A stretch of DNA of 64,000 nucleotides from contig WFMF01000234.1 in NCBI GenBank assembly GCA_011033025.1, forward strand, positions 7,817 through 71,816. Direction: 5' to 3'. Below are positions 46,281-59,439 of this stretch, piece by piece. Made by a program: the position numbers and the translations under genes. The stretch comes from Beroe forskalii (taxonomy: Eukaryota > Ctenophora > Nuda > Beroida > Beroidae). Each line of letters opens with the position of its first letter. Within the stretch, counting starts at the first letter, position 1. The notes below the pieces were generated by a model. That model saw only the letters and a list, made by a program, of their open reading frames with translations. It had not been told where the DNA came from and ran no database searches.

Positions 46281-47403
46281 GTAAGAGATATATACCTGTT
46301 TTCTGGGTAAATTCCTGCAGCAGTTGTTTTGGGTTGTGACTCCATGGATCGGGTGATTTAATGAAAGAATAAAAGTCGCATTGTTTATAATGCGAAAGGA
46401 AAATATAATTACCCCTTGAAAGCTTGAATCGGTATAGCACTGATACAATGTTTAAAACGATAATCTGATAATGTTCGTTTCTGAAAATCAATTTCGTCGG
46501 TCAACGACATATTGTGCAGTTCTCAAATTTCATGGTATAAATTATGGTTTAAGTTTTAAACCACTTACTAAAATCAAATGTTTAGCCTACTTACTAAAAT
46601 CAAATTGGCGACCTGAATCTGTCTTTGACCAAGTTTGATTGCCAAAAGAAAAAAAGCATTATCGTTTACTTTGTACCAGTGCACCGAGTCAAACTGTGTG
46701 AGTATTTGACTCTCATTCAATCACTCGTTTTGGGATTTTGATAGTTTTATCATTGCTACCTGAGTACCTGAGTCATCAATGATACTCTCCTGGGTAACGA
46801 TGAGGTATTGAGGTGGGTTCCCAAATTTAAAATTTGGTAAATAAACGCTGTCTTACTTCTCAGATGTGAATAAAAGCTTTATCGGTCAGTAGTTTTTTGA
46901 ATTCCGGCGATAGAAGAAATTGTGCCTGGAGACTCCGTGAGAAGTCTTTGACTCGTTTGGTTTTAACCCACGAATTATCCATTTTTGGGTCGTCTGAAAT
47001 CTGTAATTGTGTGTAATTTCAATAATTTACCGACCTAAGCCATGAGACGTTTCTACCATCCAACTATCAGTCTATTTGCATTGTAATTCCTTACCAGAAA
47101 TTATAATCGATAAACTGATAAAATAATTAAATAATTGAATCGATAAATATGAAATTGAACCGGTCTTTAATAGCAAGACTATTTTATCATCTGACTATAT
47201 AATCAGACGGTAATGCGAATTGCAAAACTTTCATTGAAGATGAACGAGTGGATGAAATATGATGATTTATAAAGTTCATATATTTTAGCTTTATGCGTAC
47301 TGTGCTCAGCAGTTAAGAGCGCACTATCAAAAGGACAGAAGCAGTCGGTTGTTAATAATGATCATTAGTTTGTGACATACATTTAGTAACCTAACAATGA
47401 TCA
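46281..47403. other. start of MSH6 intron 15, no feature seen
   Basis: No ATPase exon and no repeat is recognised. Confidence 0.5.
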
Positions 47404-47697
47404 CTAATTCAACACTTCCATGGTCAAGGCGGAAGGCGGAAGCATCTCGTTAATTACATTTTGTAGTTTATGTGTGATTGAAACTGAATAAAAAGTGATT
47501 TGAACCTCTCTAAAGTCCGCTTCTGACCTATACTGGAATGAAACTTCGTGGACCTTATAGTTGACAAGCGAGAGCGTTGCTCCACACGCACTGGAATGCG
47601 ACATATTTAACTGTATTTTAGTCTCCCTGAACTTCAGTTGGTGCTGTTCTGTCGGGGGTCTTTTATCATCCTCCGATTTATCTGACTCGTCGTGCAA
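47404..47697 (-). CDS. possible small protein or exon, unrecognised
   Basis: A 97-codon frame of mixed composition (MHDESDKSEDDKRPPTEQHQ ... MLPPSALTMEVLN) without low complexity. No domain, signal or membrane segment. It may be a chance frame. Confidence 0.2.
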   Translation of the reverse strand: MHDESDKSEDDKRPPTEQHQLKFRETKIQLNMSHSSACGATLSLVNYKVHEVSFQYRSEADFREVQITFYSVSITHKLQNVINEMLPPSALTMEVLN

Positions 47698-48255
47698 GAG
47701 AGAACTGTGTTTTAAGATTTTAGTACAAAATTTTCCTGTTTTACACCCATAAAAACGAGAAATGAGAGCATTCTATTATTATATACAATATGCCACATAT
47801 TATCCGTTTATTATATCCATAATGTTCCGTAATTCTTCACTTCAATTCTGCTGTTACCGGTCCTGGAAGCCGAGAAAGCTATAGATTGGCAACTTTGGTC
47901 ATGACATCTGAAGTCTGAACTATTTGAACCTGATAATGAGTGATCATGATGAATACGTCGCCTAATAAGGGGTACCAAGATTCTAAGCAAGTGGTTCCAG
48001 GTTCACCCTTAAAAACCTGCATAACAGGTTTTTGAGATAGAGGTTAAACTAAAAGATCCTGCATGCTGTTGCCAACTTGTTGGCTGTGTTTGAGCCCCCT
48101 TGACCCTGTGTCGTCGCCATGGCAGGCACCCGCCATTTTTCGCTCAAAATGGCGAACTTTTTCAATTGCACGCTATAGCGTATAGGTGCAATCTGCTCAG
48201 GTGGTATGCTATGGATAAGGGTTTCCTTTTTAGTGATTATGCAAAATATTTAAAA

Positions 48256-48330
48256 CTAGCAGGCCCGGTGGGCCTGCTACTACATTGCTCACTCGGCGGC
48301 GCTACGCGCCGCCTCGTTCGCGATTTCTGA
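48256..48330 (-). mobile_element. possible Helitron 3' end
   Basis: Read on the minus strand, it ends with hairpin GCAGGCCCACCGGGCCTGC followed by TAG and then T, i.e. a GC hairpin and CTAG at an A/T junction as in Helitron 3' termini. Just inside lies a second strong hairpin, GGCGGCGCGTAGCGCCGCC (48295-48313), flanked by CGAACGAG and GAGTGAGC. The body would extend to higher coordinates; its 5' end was not found. Confidence 0.4.
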
Positions 48331-49321
48331 CCAAGTTACCAACAGCTTGCCCTAACCCGCGTCCTATTCTGTGCGGCTGGCTGTGGCCTGTGCGCACGTA
48401 AGCATCTGGTTAGATGAAACCAAAAGACAGCAGAATGAAGTAAGTAAAAAGATAGGTTGATAGGAACTGAAGTTGCCGAAGTGCGTTGTATGATGGCACA
48501 AAGGTGAATGTTGATGTCAAAGGAGCAAATGACGGAATGAAGTTGCAACGCGTGCGTGGTTAGGCAATAAGGGACACTAACGCATTGTTCGACTGGTCTT
48601 ACCGTGAATTATTATTTTTCCTTCATTTGTATACTGAATAAAGCTGCGTAAGAAATGTAAATAAATTAAAGATTAATTTTAGGTCTGGTGCGCGCTCTGA
48701 GTAAGCGCAAAATCGAATTCATGATTTTTACGCCGCGCATTTCGTCTTGTAAGTTCGTAACTATATCTGAAATAACTTTGCAACGCGCGCAGAGTTTCTG
48801 CGTTGCGCGCAAGATTAAAATACGCGTCGCGTTTTTGTTAGTTCAGCAATTTTGTTTTTTCCCTTACGTTTATGTGAAGTGCTCTGAATCGAACTTCGTG
48901 AACTTCTCATTAATTTTGAAACACGCCGAGACGTAGGAACATCGTTCGATGCGAATTTATTTTATCGGTTGAACTCTAAGTCTACTGCTTAGATATTTTT
49001 TGTAATAACTTCCTACTTTCCTAAACTTCCAATAACTGTCGTCCAAAATAACCCTACATGCCTCATGAACTACGAATTTAAAAAAAATCAGCATTCAAAA
49101 GCAACATCTCGACAGCTTTAATCACTAACGTAATAGTAACTCTACTTTACGAACTACTTTATGTTGCACGTGCGCAAATATCCAATCTCCATAGCAACGG
49201 CACCTCATTTCTCCCGTTTGCTTTCGTTTCTCTTGATATTTTCTTGGCAAGGTCAAATTTAATTGTATACGGCGGCACAGACAGACATAATTCACGTGCT
49301 CTTACGAAATTATAATAATGA
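48331..49321. other. unassigned, possibly body of Helitron-like element
   Basis: CpG-rich motifs (GCGCGC, AACGCGCGC) around 48690-48830 resemble those inside the next element. No helicase or other coding region is present. Confidence 0.3.
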
Positions 49322-49400
49322 CTAGCAGGCCCGTTGGGCCTGCAAATACACAGCTCACTCGGCGCTGCTACGCAGCACCTCGTTCGCAAATTCCAAACCG
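49322..49400 (-). mobile_element. second possible Helitron 3' end, same family
   Basis: CTAG plus hairpin (plus strand GCAGGCCCGTTGGGCCTGC, 49325-49343) and an inner hairpin of GCTGC/GCAGC, again flanked by CTCACTCGG and CTCGTTCGC. The shared layout with 48256-48330 but different stem sequences suggests compensatory change. Confidence 0.4.
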
Positions 49401-50294
49401 GCCACAATTCAAATCAACTAAATGCTTTTTACTGCATCAAAAAATTCTAGTCCGTTCAAAACTTACGGATCAACGCACTCAAAACAGCATTTAACAGAAA
49501 TGAACGCGCGCGCGAAGAACATAACACGTGTAACCATAGCAACGCGCGCGCCTATATCCATACTGCACGTGGGCGCTTCAAAATGTGTCTACAAAAGGAC
49601 AAAAAACGTGACGTACAGAAAAACAGAAAATGCAACTTTATATAAGAGATATCAATATTTTTCCATGAGACCAACTCGAATGATGGCGGATCATTCACAT
49701 ATTCATTGAAAAAGTTTTCGGGGACGAATCTCCTCCCTAAATGACGTCACAGTACCTGCTATGTTATTGGGTTCGTGGCTGGGACTGACCAGTGACCACC
49801 CTCTGAGTTATGGTGTTTACAATTGTCAATTACACGCACAAGTTATTGAAGAGCAGTAATATTAACTTCAGTAATTGATTCGCCGTCTGATCCTCTAAGT
49901 AGGCGATCTTTAATGAAGGTGTCAAACTCGCTCGATCATTCGACTCTAAGAAGTGAATTTAACTTAATTTGCCATTTATTTTCCGTCAAGGATGTCTTAA
50001 AACTTAGTGCTTTTTGCTTCTGAGTCGTTGATAGGTTCAGTTCATCAGCTGATCATAATAGTTGTGTTGGTCTCATACGAACCGCATTAGTTTAAATCAC
50101 CAAGCATTTCATATTGAACGATTAACTAACGAATGGGAGTGTTATATCGAAAATTATCACACGAGGCGTCAGCCGAGTTTGACAATTTTCGATACCACAC
50201 GATCCATCAGAAATTATTTCTTGATTTTTTCCTCTCGCATAATCTTCACTGGGCCTTGGGTGATGACTCATTTAACATCCATTTTTCATACTTT
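49401..50294. other. unassigned intron or element sequence
   Basis: GCGCGCGC patches at 49505-49550 and a TGACGTCA site at 49742 are visible. No gene is supported. Confidence 0.3.
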
Positions 50295-52282
50295 AGGTGC
50301 CGAAGTATCATTTGTGGAATCTTTTTGTCTATCTTTTGTCTATCTATCTATAAAAATATATTAATCAAATTTTCATGACGGGTGCATTAAATTACACTTG
50401 TTCTTCTTACTTATTAAGAACAAGCTAATAGACTGAAAATTATTCATTACATCAGGCAGTAAAATCGTTTATCCACTCATTTTTCTTGTCCGAACAACCA
50501 AAGCTATTTTCACGTATAAGACTCAGGATAGTTAATTTCTTTTAATCCAGCCTCAAGATTACCGCATCGACGCAACACTATATCTCATGGTTCGCTACGT
50601 TTAAAGTATCTTTTACTTAAATTTTAGGTGCCCTGACACAGTATGGAAATTATTAATATCTTTACTTAAGAATACTCTTAACGATGGGCACATTGGTGCA
50701 GTACTTCCTTTCGGCTTGCTAAGTTTAATTATCGCTGTAATAATCTTCCACTCTACTTGATTAATGGGTTAAGGGCGTACGGGTAGGTTGGTAGGGTATT
50801 TTATCTCGAATTTCTCTGTCATTCATAATACTCCCTATGATGGTCATGGACATATACATGCAGGTGCAGCCTTTTCCCCGACTAGTTTTGCCAATATATC
50901 TTCAATTAGCATTGCTTAATTAATCTGTTCCGATACTCCTCATGATGGGCGCAATGGCGCAGTATTTCATTGATTAACTATAATGGGCATTTATAGCGTT
51001 TTTTCAGCATCTTCTTGATAATGATATGCATTGGCGTTGATATTCTAAACATTGACAAGCTTTTCCTACTTATCTTTTTCAATAGACTGGCTAAGTCAAA
51101 TTGGTAGTATTTTCCAATTAATTCAGAAGATTATCCGGAAAACATTTTAAAATTACAATAGCAACACGTCAGAAAACTATACTGGTAGTCTCCCCATGGA
51201 TATGCCTGAACATGAATGACGAATGGGCACCCACAGTAGCTTGAGAAAATATGCTACGGGTGGTCGTGGAACTTTGGAATGACACAAAAACAACGAAGGA
51301 CCAGATTGATTCTCTTAGACATCATAGAAGTATTGAACTCAGCTGACAATTGAAGCCTCGAAGAAGAGATATCGAACTTATTGCTAAGACTACCAGTCTC
51401 AACGAGTATACCAAAAGAAATTAAGGAAATACAATGGAAAACAAAAACAAAAACACAAATGAAAAACACAATCAAAATCACAAATCAACACAGTTTTGGT
51501 TGTCTGTTCTTAACTTGAACCTTAGCATACCGTTCTCCCTACTTTATAGCTACGTCAAGTACCTATTTCTAGAATTCTAATAATACCCTAGATTTCTCAT
51601 AAGTTCACGGCCCATCTTGAAATAGATTGAAGTAGAGTAGGTTTACTTAGATTTTGTCTTGGACTTAAGGCATTCTTTTATAAGCAGTGCACTGTCGTGA
51701 TAAAACCGCCTCATTATTAAATGTGGCCCGCCTTACTCTCTACATGATCATCACTTTCACTTGATAAATGCCATTATATTGGTTTTTCTAGTTTTTGGTA
51801 TGTTAACAGCTTCCTCTTCGATCTTTCTCTTTTCCCAGCTTCATCGTAATCAGAGACTGTCTGCCACTCTAGAGAGTGTGGCGACTCTCCAGGTAAGTGG
51901 TTCTCCTTTTCGGCATTGGATAACACTCCTAAAATTCAACACAATGGGCGCAAGACGCAAGAAAAGGGAAGGGAACCGTTGTAAGGGGAGAAATTTTCGA
52001 TAACTGTAGGAATACATATAGATGCAATGGGCGCTAAGACGCGAGAAACCTATTTAATTAAGAAGTATTTCAATATGGGGGAACCAACGAGGAATGGGGG
52101 AACAAATTGGGAAACAAAAGGGGGTATAAAGATTGTCCGACGCTGTTTGACCCCCTCGCGGGGGCCAGACGACGTTTGACAATACAAGGAGAGTATTCCA
52201 TAACCAAGCCCATTGCCCAAACACCCCAAAAGGGGAGTATCCGGCGAGTTTTGGCTAGTTAAAAAAAAAAAAAAAAAAAAAA
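50295..52282 (+). mobile_element. poly(A)-tailed non-coding retroposon, copy 3 (5'-truncated)
   Basis: From GGTGCCGAAGTATCATTTGT onward it is nearly identical to copy 2 (39879-41856), with a few indels, and ends in a 22-base A run (52261-52282). The 5' third of the element is missing, the usual result of incomplete reverse transcription. Target duplication is not evident. Confidence 0.85.
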
Positions 52283-52815
52283 TAATGTAATGGTATACTG
52301 ACTGCATAAATATTTTGATTGGACGGAGATCCACTCACGATTGTGTAATAAGCAAGGATTATGAAAGGATAAAAGGATAAAGTAAAAAAGGAAATGTTAC
52401 TATAGTCTGCGTTTAATTACTGCTATACGTATGTACTTATGTATACTGTAACGGTATCATATGAGTTGACACGTCTTGTATCCTTTAGCTTCATTATTAT
52501 TGACGCAAGAGGGAGGGGAGAACTGTTAGATTTTAGAAGGCTGACGGTGCAAGAGCAGGTTTCAAAGACTTAAGAGGAAAGTGGTTGGTATCACCTCAAA
52601 CACGTTCTGTTCATCGTTCGACACAGATAGTGTAAGGACTACAGGTAAAAACAACTATAAAAACTCGAAATTAAACTCAGTTTATAATTAATCAGTTAAT
52701 ATTGAAATTGATTCATTTTAACATACTGGATTGAATATTTTCCATAGAAGTTATTCATACCCTTGTATTGGTTTTATATCAAATCTCATCTACAGTAGCC
52801 TCAAGAAGAAGGACC
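52283..52815. other. unassigned sequence
   Basis: No gene or repeat is recognised. Confidence 0.3.
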
Positions 52816-53305
52816 AGGACTGATGAAGTTTGTTAAAGTTCAAAAGCTAGAGGCTAAAGAAGAGTGAAAGAGAATACAGTAGGTGCCTATAAGTGTGTCC
52901 GATTCAGGACTGCAATTCCGTTGTGTCCAAGAATAATGTAGGGAGCCATTTCAAGATAGTTCACTCCTGTTCCTATGCTTCGGCTCCACAGAGCCTAAAG
53001 TACAAAAAACATATGTTCCTTAAGTAATTACGGTATTTCAAGGTCTTATAAAAATTGCAATGATTCTAAAGGTTTGTAAAAGTTCAAAGACTAGAGTTTG
53101 GGGAAGAGCACGAAAAAATACTGTTGGTTCCTACCCTGTTGTGTTCGATTTAGAACTGCAATTCCATTCTATTTAAATAATGTCGGAAGGCACTTCAAGA
53201 GAGCTCACCCCTGTTCCTATACTTCGGCATCACAGAGCCTAAAGTACCAAAAGAAATATGTTCCCATAATAAGGAAGTACTATATTTCAAAGTCATATAA
53301 AGAAT
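52816..53305 (+). repeat. two diverged ~245 bp direct repeats
   Basis: Segments starting near 52822 and 53068 share GGACTGCAATTCC/GAACTGCAATTCC, CTCCTGTTCCTATGCTTCGG/CCCCTGTTCCTATACTTCGG and CACAGAGCCTAAAGTAC in the same order. Confidence 0.75.
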
Positions 53306-55180
53306 CTCAATGATTCTAAAGCCTCAGAAAAAATATAAAAGATATTAGGTATGAATCACTAGTTTATGATAATACGGAAGTAGCACCTTGTCAACAGATT
53401 CCGATAATAGGAAAAACTGGCGTCTAATAGAAAAAACTGGCGATAATAGGAATAACTGGCATTAAGTACTCAAAACAGCCATTGGGGAAGATCATTAATA
53501 GCAACAGTAATAGCATTATGTCAAGTGTCAACATATGTATAACGATATCAAATAAGTTGACTTGTCATTGTATCATAGCCTTTATGCTTCCACTCTCCAA
53601 ACTTAATCTATGATGACTTGTTGTTTTCATTGTACGACAAGCTGACAAAAAGAGGAAACACAGAGATAGCTAAATATTTAGATATAAAATGAGTCCATTG
53701 AAAACACTGGAGAAAAATACGATTCGTGGTAAGAGCGGCTAGGAAGGGCGCTCCAGGGTAAAGGGTATAGGTTTATCGACCCTTGGTTTGATAAGAATAA
53801 GGTGACTATCCGACATTATAGCGTCGAATAGCACTAGGATACTTTTGAACGCTCGAATTTGATAACGGATGATGACGTCTATAATTTAAATCATATGAGC
53901 AATAATAACTACGTCATATCATACTCGCAATCGGTCGCTAAAAACGAGATATAATAATGTATCTAAAAAGATCAACCCAAACACACCGTACAACCAAAAA
54001 AAACCATACTCAAACACTAAAGATAAGTCCCTGATCACGCCTCTTACACATAACCTTCAAAATGTCTGTTCGCCTCTTACACTATATTATAGCCCACGTT
54101 ACACACTTATCAAAATGCTGCTACACTCATCACACACAGGATATATACCTGGTGTAACGGCTATCACTAAAGGAAAATACTAGAATGTTAAATCGCCGTG
54201 ATGCCCTAGATATCATACTACACCAAATGAAACTGTGGACATTCTTCCCCAGCTATCAACCGGATAGGCTCCGTGACATCCATGCTCGACACACTGGCCT
54301 ACGAACCAGTTCCCAGCTTCAGGAGAACGTGCCCTGCAGCACTGCGAGCCAGAGAAGCAGAGACGCCCTCCACATCACGAAGTGATATCACATGACTAAA
54401 ACAGGCCCCTGGAAAAGTATAAGAATGACAGACCAATGAAACTGCGTGCCAGAGATGCCCATTCGCATCACGAAGTGATATCACAGCCAGTGATCAGTAA
54501 TTAATGATTTGCTCAAACCATGGATCTTTTATGGCCATCAGATTTTGGAAATATTGGCAAAATATTCCCTCCTGCAAAATTTACCATTTCCTGAGATATT
54601 TCCCTGGAAAAATTTTTAAATGGCTCTCTTTCAGCTCCCCAAAATATTATAGTAATCAATTATAAGATTATAGAAGTGGTGCATTCCTATTACCTATATA
54701 ATGTAGGTTATTCTAAAGTACGAAATTGAATACAGCAACAATTTTGTAGAGTGTGCAACGTCTTTGCAATTTGTATCATACTTTCGGGGATCCTTTGATT
54801 GTAGGGGCCGCTAGTTATCATCCAATCGAGGTTTTCAGAATTGTTCATGCTTAAATAATGAAGTGTGAACTTTGATATCAGATAGGGATATTTTCACCGG
54901 AACCAGGGTTGTATAGAACGAAATGAACCACATACATAGAGAGGACAGTGGAGTCGGAACACCAGACTCAGAGGAGCGCCTAGGAACCAAGGAGGTGCGC
55001 GCAGGAAGCTGCTAACCTCTGATGAGGGTCCCGACCCCACTGGGGAATCTCTGGCAAGAAGTGCTACAGAGTTGAGGTAACAATTTTAATACGAGCCCAT
55101 CAAGGGTAACAATAATCACAATACGACCATCAGTCATATTAGCTTTGAATAAGTCGACAAACATGAAGAAATAGGATGTG
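53306..55180. other. unassigned sequence
   Basis: Short local repeats only: the motif CATCACGAAGTGATATCAC occurs at about 54373 and 54467. No gene is supported. Confidence 0.35.
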
Positions 55181-55330
55181 CACTACAACAGCTCTTTGAA
55201 GAACTTAAGAAAGTTGGAAAGAATTATGATGAAGGGTTACTAGCAGTAAAACAGTACACTACTTTAATCAATAATAAGGATACTGAACAGTTTATACTCT
55301 TCGTATTGGGGGGATTAACCACAAAACCTA
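55181..55330 (+). pseudogene. coding-like fragment, unrecognised
   Basis: One frame reads LQQLFEELKKVGKNYDEGLL then AVKQYTTLINNKDTEQFILF without stops, with a codon pattern that looks protein-like. It is too short and lacks a start. It may be a remnant of a mobile-element protein or an isolated exon. Confidence 0.25.
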
Positions 55331-56650
55331 GCCCAAGAATAAGAAAAGAAGGACTGGGCATTGGTTTTGGCAGTCAGGAGAACGTAATCGGAGGTTCCAA
55401 TTGAACATTGAACCTAATTAAGAGACTTGGACAATGGACGCGCATCATACATCCGAAAATAATTCTAACCAGAGACTTATTAAGTTATTATGTTCAAATC
55501 TATTGAAAGCAATATACTATTATATTACTTCTAGTTAGAATATTTTATTCCTAGTAAAGAAAGGACCAAATGAAGGAGTTTTCAAAGTCATATATCCTTG
55601 ATAAATAGATTTTTCTCTAATTAATGAATCTAAACAATGAATCTAATGAATGCTTAAGGTTAGGGATCGACTCAACAAGGAGCAGACCGTCTGGGGCCCT
55701 TAACCAATAACCATCGGTGACTTTGTTTTAGACAGTTGCAAATCATTCCGTTGAACAATGAACAGTTCACTTTCTTCTCACGGCCGAAACAGCTTTTTCC
55801 CCTATATTTTAGCTTTTACTAATATTCCTTTCTTACGGGCATTTGCAACCTCTCCCGTGAGACAGATTCTTGATTCGGGAAATTACTTCCCGAAGTCCTC
55901 AGTCCTCTTCGCGTTTCCATAAAGAAATCCTCGGCTTCTCACCCTCTCAGTTTCCGTCAAGATGTCGAAGGACTCTAGTAAGCCTATCAAGAAATATCTG
56001 AGAATTGAAATTGACAGTATCCTTATCGTTATAAAACTTTAAGTTTAGTAATTACAGCCCCTTTCAGTTATAGAGTTAAGAGTTTTATGGCAAGACAATG
56101 GGCTAACCCGGGTACTCAAGAAAGTGAAAAGATAACAACGACAATATAATTACCTTATATTAACATTGAGTCAACAGTCCCACAGTTACTATGTCACGTG
56201 ACAGGCCAGTAACTGCTCTCACAGTTAATCGAGGAAAATATTAAAACAATTAAATAATTATTTAAGTTGCTTTCAATGAAATCTGGTTAGAAACCACATC
56301 CACTATCCGGTCATTAATGAAAGATTCATTTACTGTCAATCTGATATAATGAATCTTCCAGCTAGAAACACTTCACTCCTTGCTCAAAAGCCTAAACTTG
56401 TAATTAATTGATTGAGCTATTTTGACTTTTCTATTTATTAACTTATTAAACGTAATATCACACATAATTGAGATGACTACACTGGGCAATAAAATGAGGA
56501 GTAACCATCCAAGATTCCCATAGTTCTATAGTTGCCTAACCAATAGAATGTAAAATTACAGCCCAAAGAAACAACGACTTACGGGAATATGGGGGTAGTG
56601 AAGACAGCATCATGTCGGGGAGCATACTGACTGGAGTAACGTTTAGTTTG
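55331..56650. other. unassigned sequence
   Basis: No gene, RNA or repeat could be supported. Confidence 0.3.
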
Positions 56651-56689
56651 TTGTGGTGGGAGGGGAGGCACGTGACCTTTGACCGAATG

Positions 56690-56880
56690 CTGCATCTTAG
56701 GTCACCAGTCATCCAGACACATCATGTTTCGGTTGTTGTTATGTGCCAACGACGAATACCAACGTGAGCTCAACGTTCAGCATCATGTCAGGAGCCTACC
56801 AGCCATACAGACACATCATGTTTCGCTTGTTATAATGTGCTAACGACGAATCCCAACGTGAGCTCAGCGTTCAGCATGGA
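56690..56880 (+). repeat. ~100 bp direct repeat, two copies
   Basis: CAGACACATCATGTTTCG and downstream CAACGTGAGCTCA.CGTTCAGCAT recur in order at about 56713-56785 and 56807-56878. Confidence 0.85.
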
Positions 56881-57725
56881 TAGAAAGCTAGCTACAAAGT
56901 TTAATGATGGCTCAAGAAATGGGTTTGTAGAAGTTATAACACTCAAGCCTCAAGTTCGTTAATTTGGGTGGAAGGGCTTCAGGTTACCCACAAAGCTGGC
57001 GAATCAGCAATAACAAGTTAAGTAATAATACATCGTTTCGTTCGTGGGGTAGGATGTTTGGGAAAAGATTAATTCTTATCTGATCTCAAATGAACCACAA
57101 TTACGAATCAGTATCATATTTCATTATTTAATCAGTTATCACGAATTGAAGTATTTGCTTAATTGTGACACGAAATTCTGTGTTCTATCTCTAATTACGA
57201 AGGTACAATGATACAGTACAAGGTTAATTAATCAAGTTTAATAAGAATCAAAATTCATGATAAGGAATAACTTTGAGACAAGAGCCTTTCTAGAGTTTCA
57301 CATCCAAATCACGAATTCAAGGCCCAAACACTGTAGGAAAGTACATTTCTAGACTAAATAGAGGGAGAAACTGCTCTGAATAGTTGCTGAAAACCTTCCA
57401 TCCTCCAGCATGATTCAACCGATATAGGTTGAGGCAAATGTAACCAGTCACCTCCCCAACGGCCAAGAGCTATTCTGCGAATTGATTGATCGCTATTTTT
57501 ACATTTTTAACGATCGGTAATACATAATGAGGAGTTCTTTATTTTAATTTATGTTACATAAGCTAAAATATCTTGTGATTTAAAGGTGGACTGTCACTTA
57601 ATAAAACTGAACATCATTTAACTGTCAAATAGAAAATACATGTTTCGATGTTTACACCATTGACGAATGAGGGACAAATTGTACAATCAGGAGAGTGCTC
57701 ACTGTACCTGCCAATTGGTGGGAGA
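56881..57725. other. unassigned sequence
   Basis: No feature is recognised. Confidence 0.3.
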
Positions 57726-58034
57726 TCAAAGGGCGATGTTAGTTTCAGGACTTATACAGTCGAACATGTCATTAATAAATGAAACAAATAGCAAGGGACC
57801 TAGAATAGAACCTTGGGGTACTCCTGAGTTGACTGGTAACTGAGTCGACAGTGATCCACCAATTACTACCTGCTGTTTCCTGTTCTTCAAATATGCACGA
57901 ATAAATCTGAGCATGGGTCCATTTACAGTCAAACTGTGGAGGTGAAAGCAGACATGATCAAGAGGACTTGTGAGGTAACTGTCTAAACAACTTCCTGCAG
58001 AGGAAACAAAGGACTGAGGACATAAATCTAACAA
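57726..58034 (-). pseudogene. non-LTR reverse-transcriptase fragment
   Basis: A 102-codon frame contains RFIRAYLKNRKQQVVIGG and VNSGVPQGSILGPLLFVSFI, followed by NDMFDCI. This is the classical region between the two catalytic aspartate blocks of LINE reverse transcriptases. The Tyr-x-Asp-Asp block and everything else of the element are missing. It is on the opposite strand to, and a different lineage copy from, the 28.5 kb LINE. Confidence 0.85.
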
Positions 58035-59148
58035 CTGAACATCTTTTAAATGTCAAATGATAAAAAATATAAACATAATATTTTAATGTTATTTCTTCTG
58101 AAGTGACTTCATATTTCAACCAAATAATCAATATTACCTTTCAGATAAACACTGGCAGGAGCTTGTACATATCTATTATCTACCACTTCAAGAGAATTGG
58201 CAGGGGAAACAGAGCATTCTAATTAACATCCAAAATGATGAATGTAGAATATGGAAAAGTGTAAATTGATGGTAGGAGGGTAACTAATCTTTATATAATC
58301 CAAAGTTCATATAGTATGAAGGGGGAACATGGAAATTGTTAGCATCTTTTTATTTTACATGGTGTACTAACACAAATCTACAATCAAAACTGTGTTAATT
58401 GGACTATCATAATTGAGGATATTTCCGTGGTAACTAGAAGGCAGAAGGAGAACTCTACCCATGAGAAGAGTTTTTACCATGGTGGTTATCATGTTTGTCA
58501 GTCAAGTTGGTTCAATGTTTGAATGCAATCATTTAGGATATAATAATAATAAATTGTCAATTAGGAACACTGCTTTAAGGCAGGCTTATAATTCAGCAGT
58601 GTTTAGACCAAACTGAAACCAAAAGAATTTTTACAAGAATTTTTTCAAGAATTTTAAATATAATTTGGGCAAAAGAATGTCATTCAAATCACCACAAGTC
58701 AGTAGCTTTGTTAAACGGAGATGATATTAGATTTGGTGATTTGGTGATGTGTTATGGTGATGGAATTGATTTGATGCGAGTCATCAATGTACTGATTCGA
58801 GGGAAAAAGATAAAAAGGGGTTCACAATTTGAAATACTTGAAGGATCTAGGTGATTGGGGACCATAAAAGCGGGCACGCAAGAGCCACAGAGAGATGTGA
58901 AGAGAAATAAGAACTGATGAGAGCTGATGTAACAGGAGTGATGTGCGAGGAACAAAACACAAGAACTCCGAAAACCTGGAAGGAGAATGAAAAGAAGAAA
59001 TGGATAGGGTTGATGTTGTCCCGGGCCCGCATGCCCCACGCATGGGACACAGTTAAGCCCAATCGGTATTCCCAGCCAGGGGTTTTAGCATCTGGAAAGG
59101 GGGCACCCCCCCCAGCCTTCCCACCCCCAAAACTGTAAAAAACGAAAG
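58035..59148. other. unassigned sequence up to the gap
   Basis: No gene is recognised. The last ~150 bases before the gap contain inflated runs of G and C, as at the window start, so base accuracy there is doubtful. Confidence 0.4.
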
Positions 59149-59248
59149 NNNNNNNNNNNNNNNNNNNNNNNNNNNNNNNNNNNNNNNNNNNNNNNNNNNN
59201 NNNNNNNNNNNNNNNNNNNNNNNNNNNNNNNNNNNNNNNNNNNNNNNN
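59149..59248. other. assembly gap of exactly 100 N
   Basis: A round 100-N run is the usual placeholder for a scaffold join of unknown size. MSH6 changes strand across it. Confidence 0.98.
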
Positions 59249-59439
59249 TCCAGTCCTGTTCCGATCTAAATCCATTTGAACGAGTGATGTGTTTTACTGG
59301 CCCCTTAAAAGGGAAACGTGTTTGAAAAGGTTTTTTATTTTTTTTCCTACTAACTCAAAAGATTTTCGATTTGAAACACATCAGTCGATCAAATGAGATT
59401 GATCGACGACCAATTCCATTGATCGACCGACGAACGTTA

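Noticed and set aside
55010..55060. Hammerhead ribozyme (CTGATGAG followed by a GC stem)
   Set aside because: The required GAAA after stem II is absent and flanking stems do not form.
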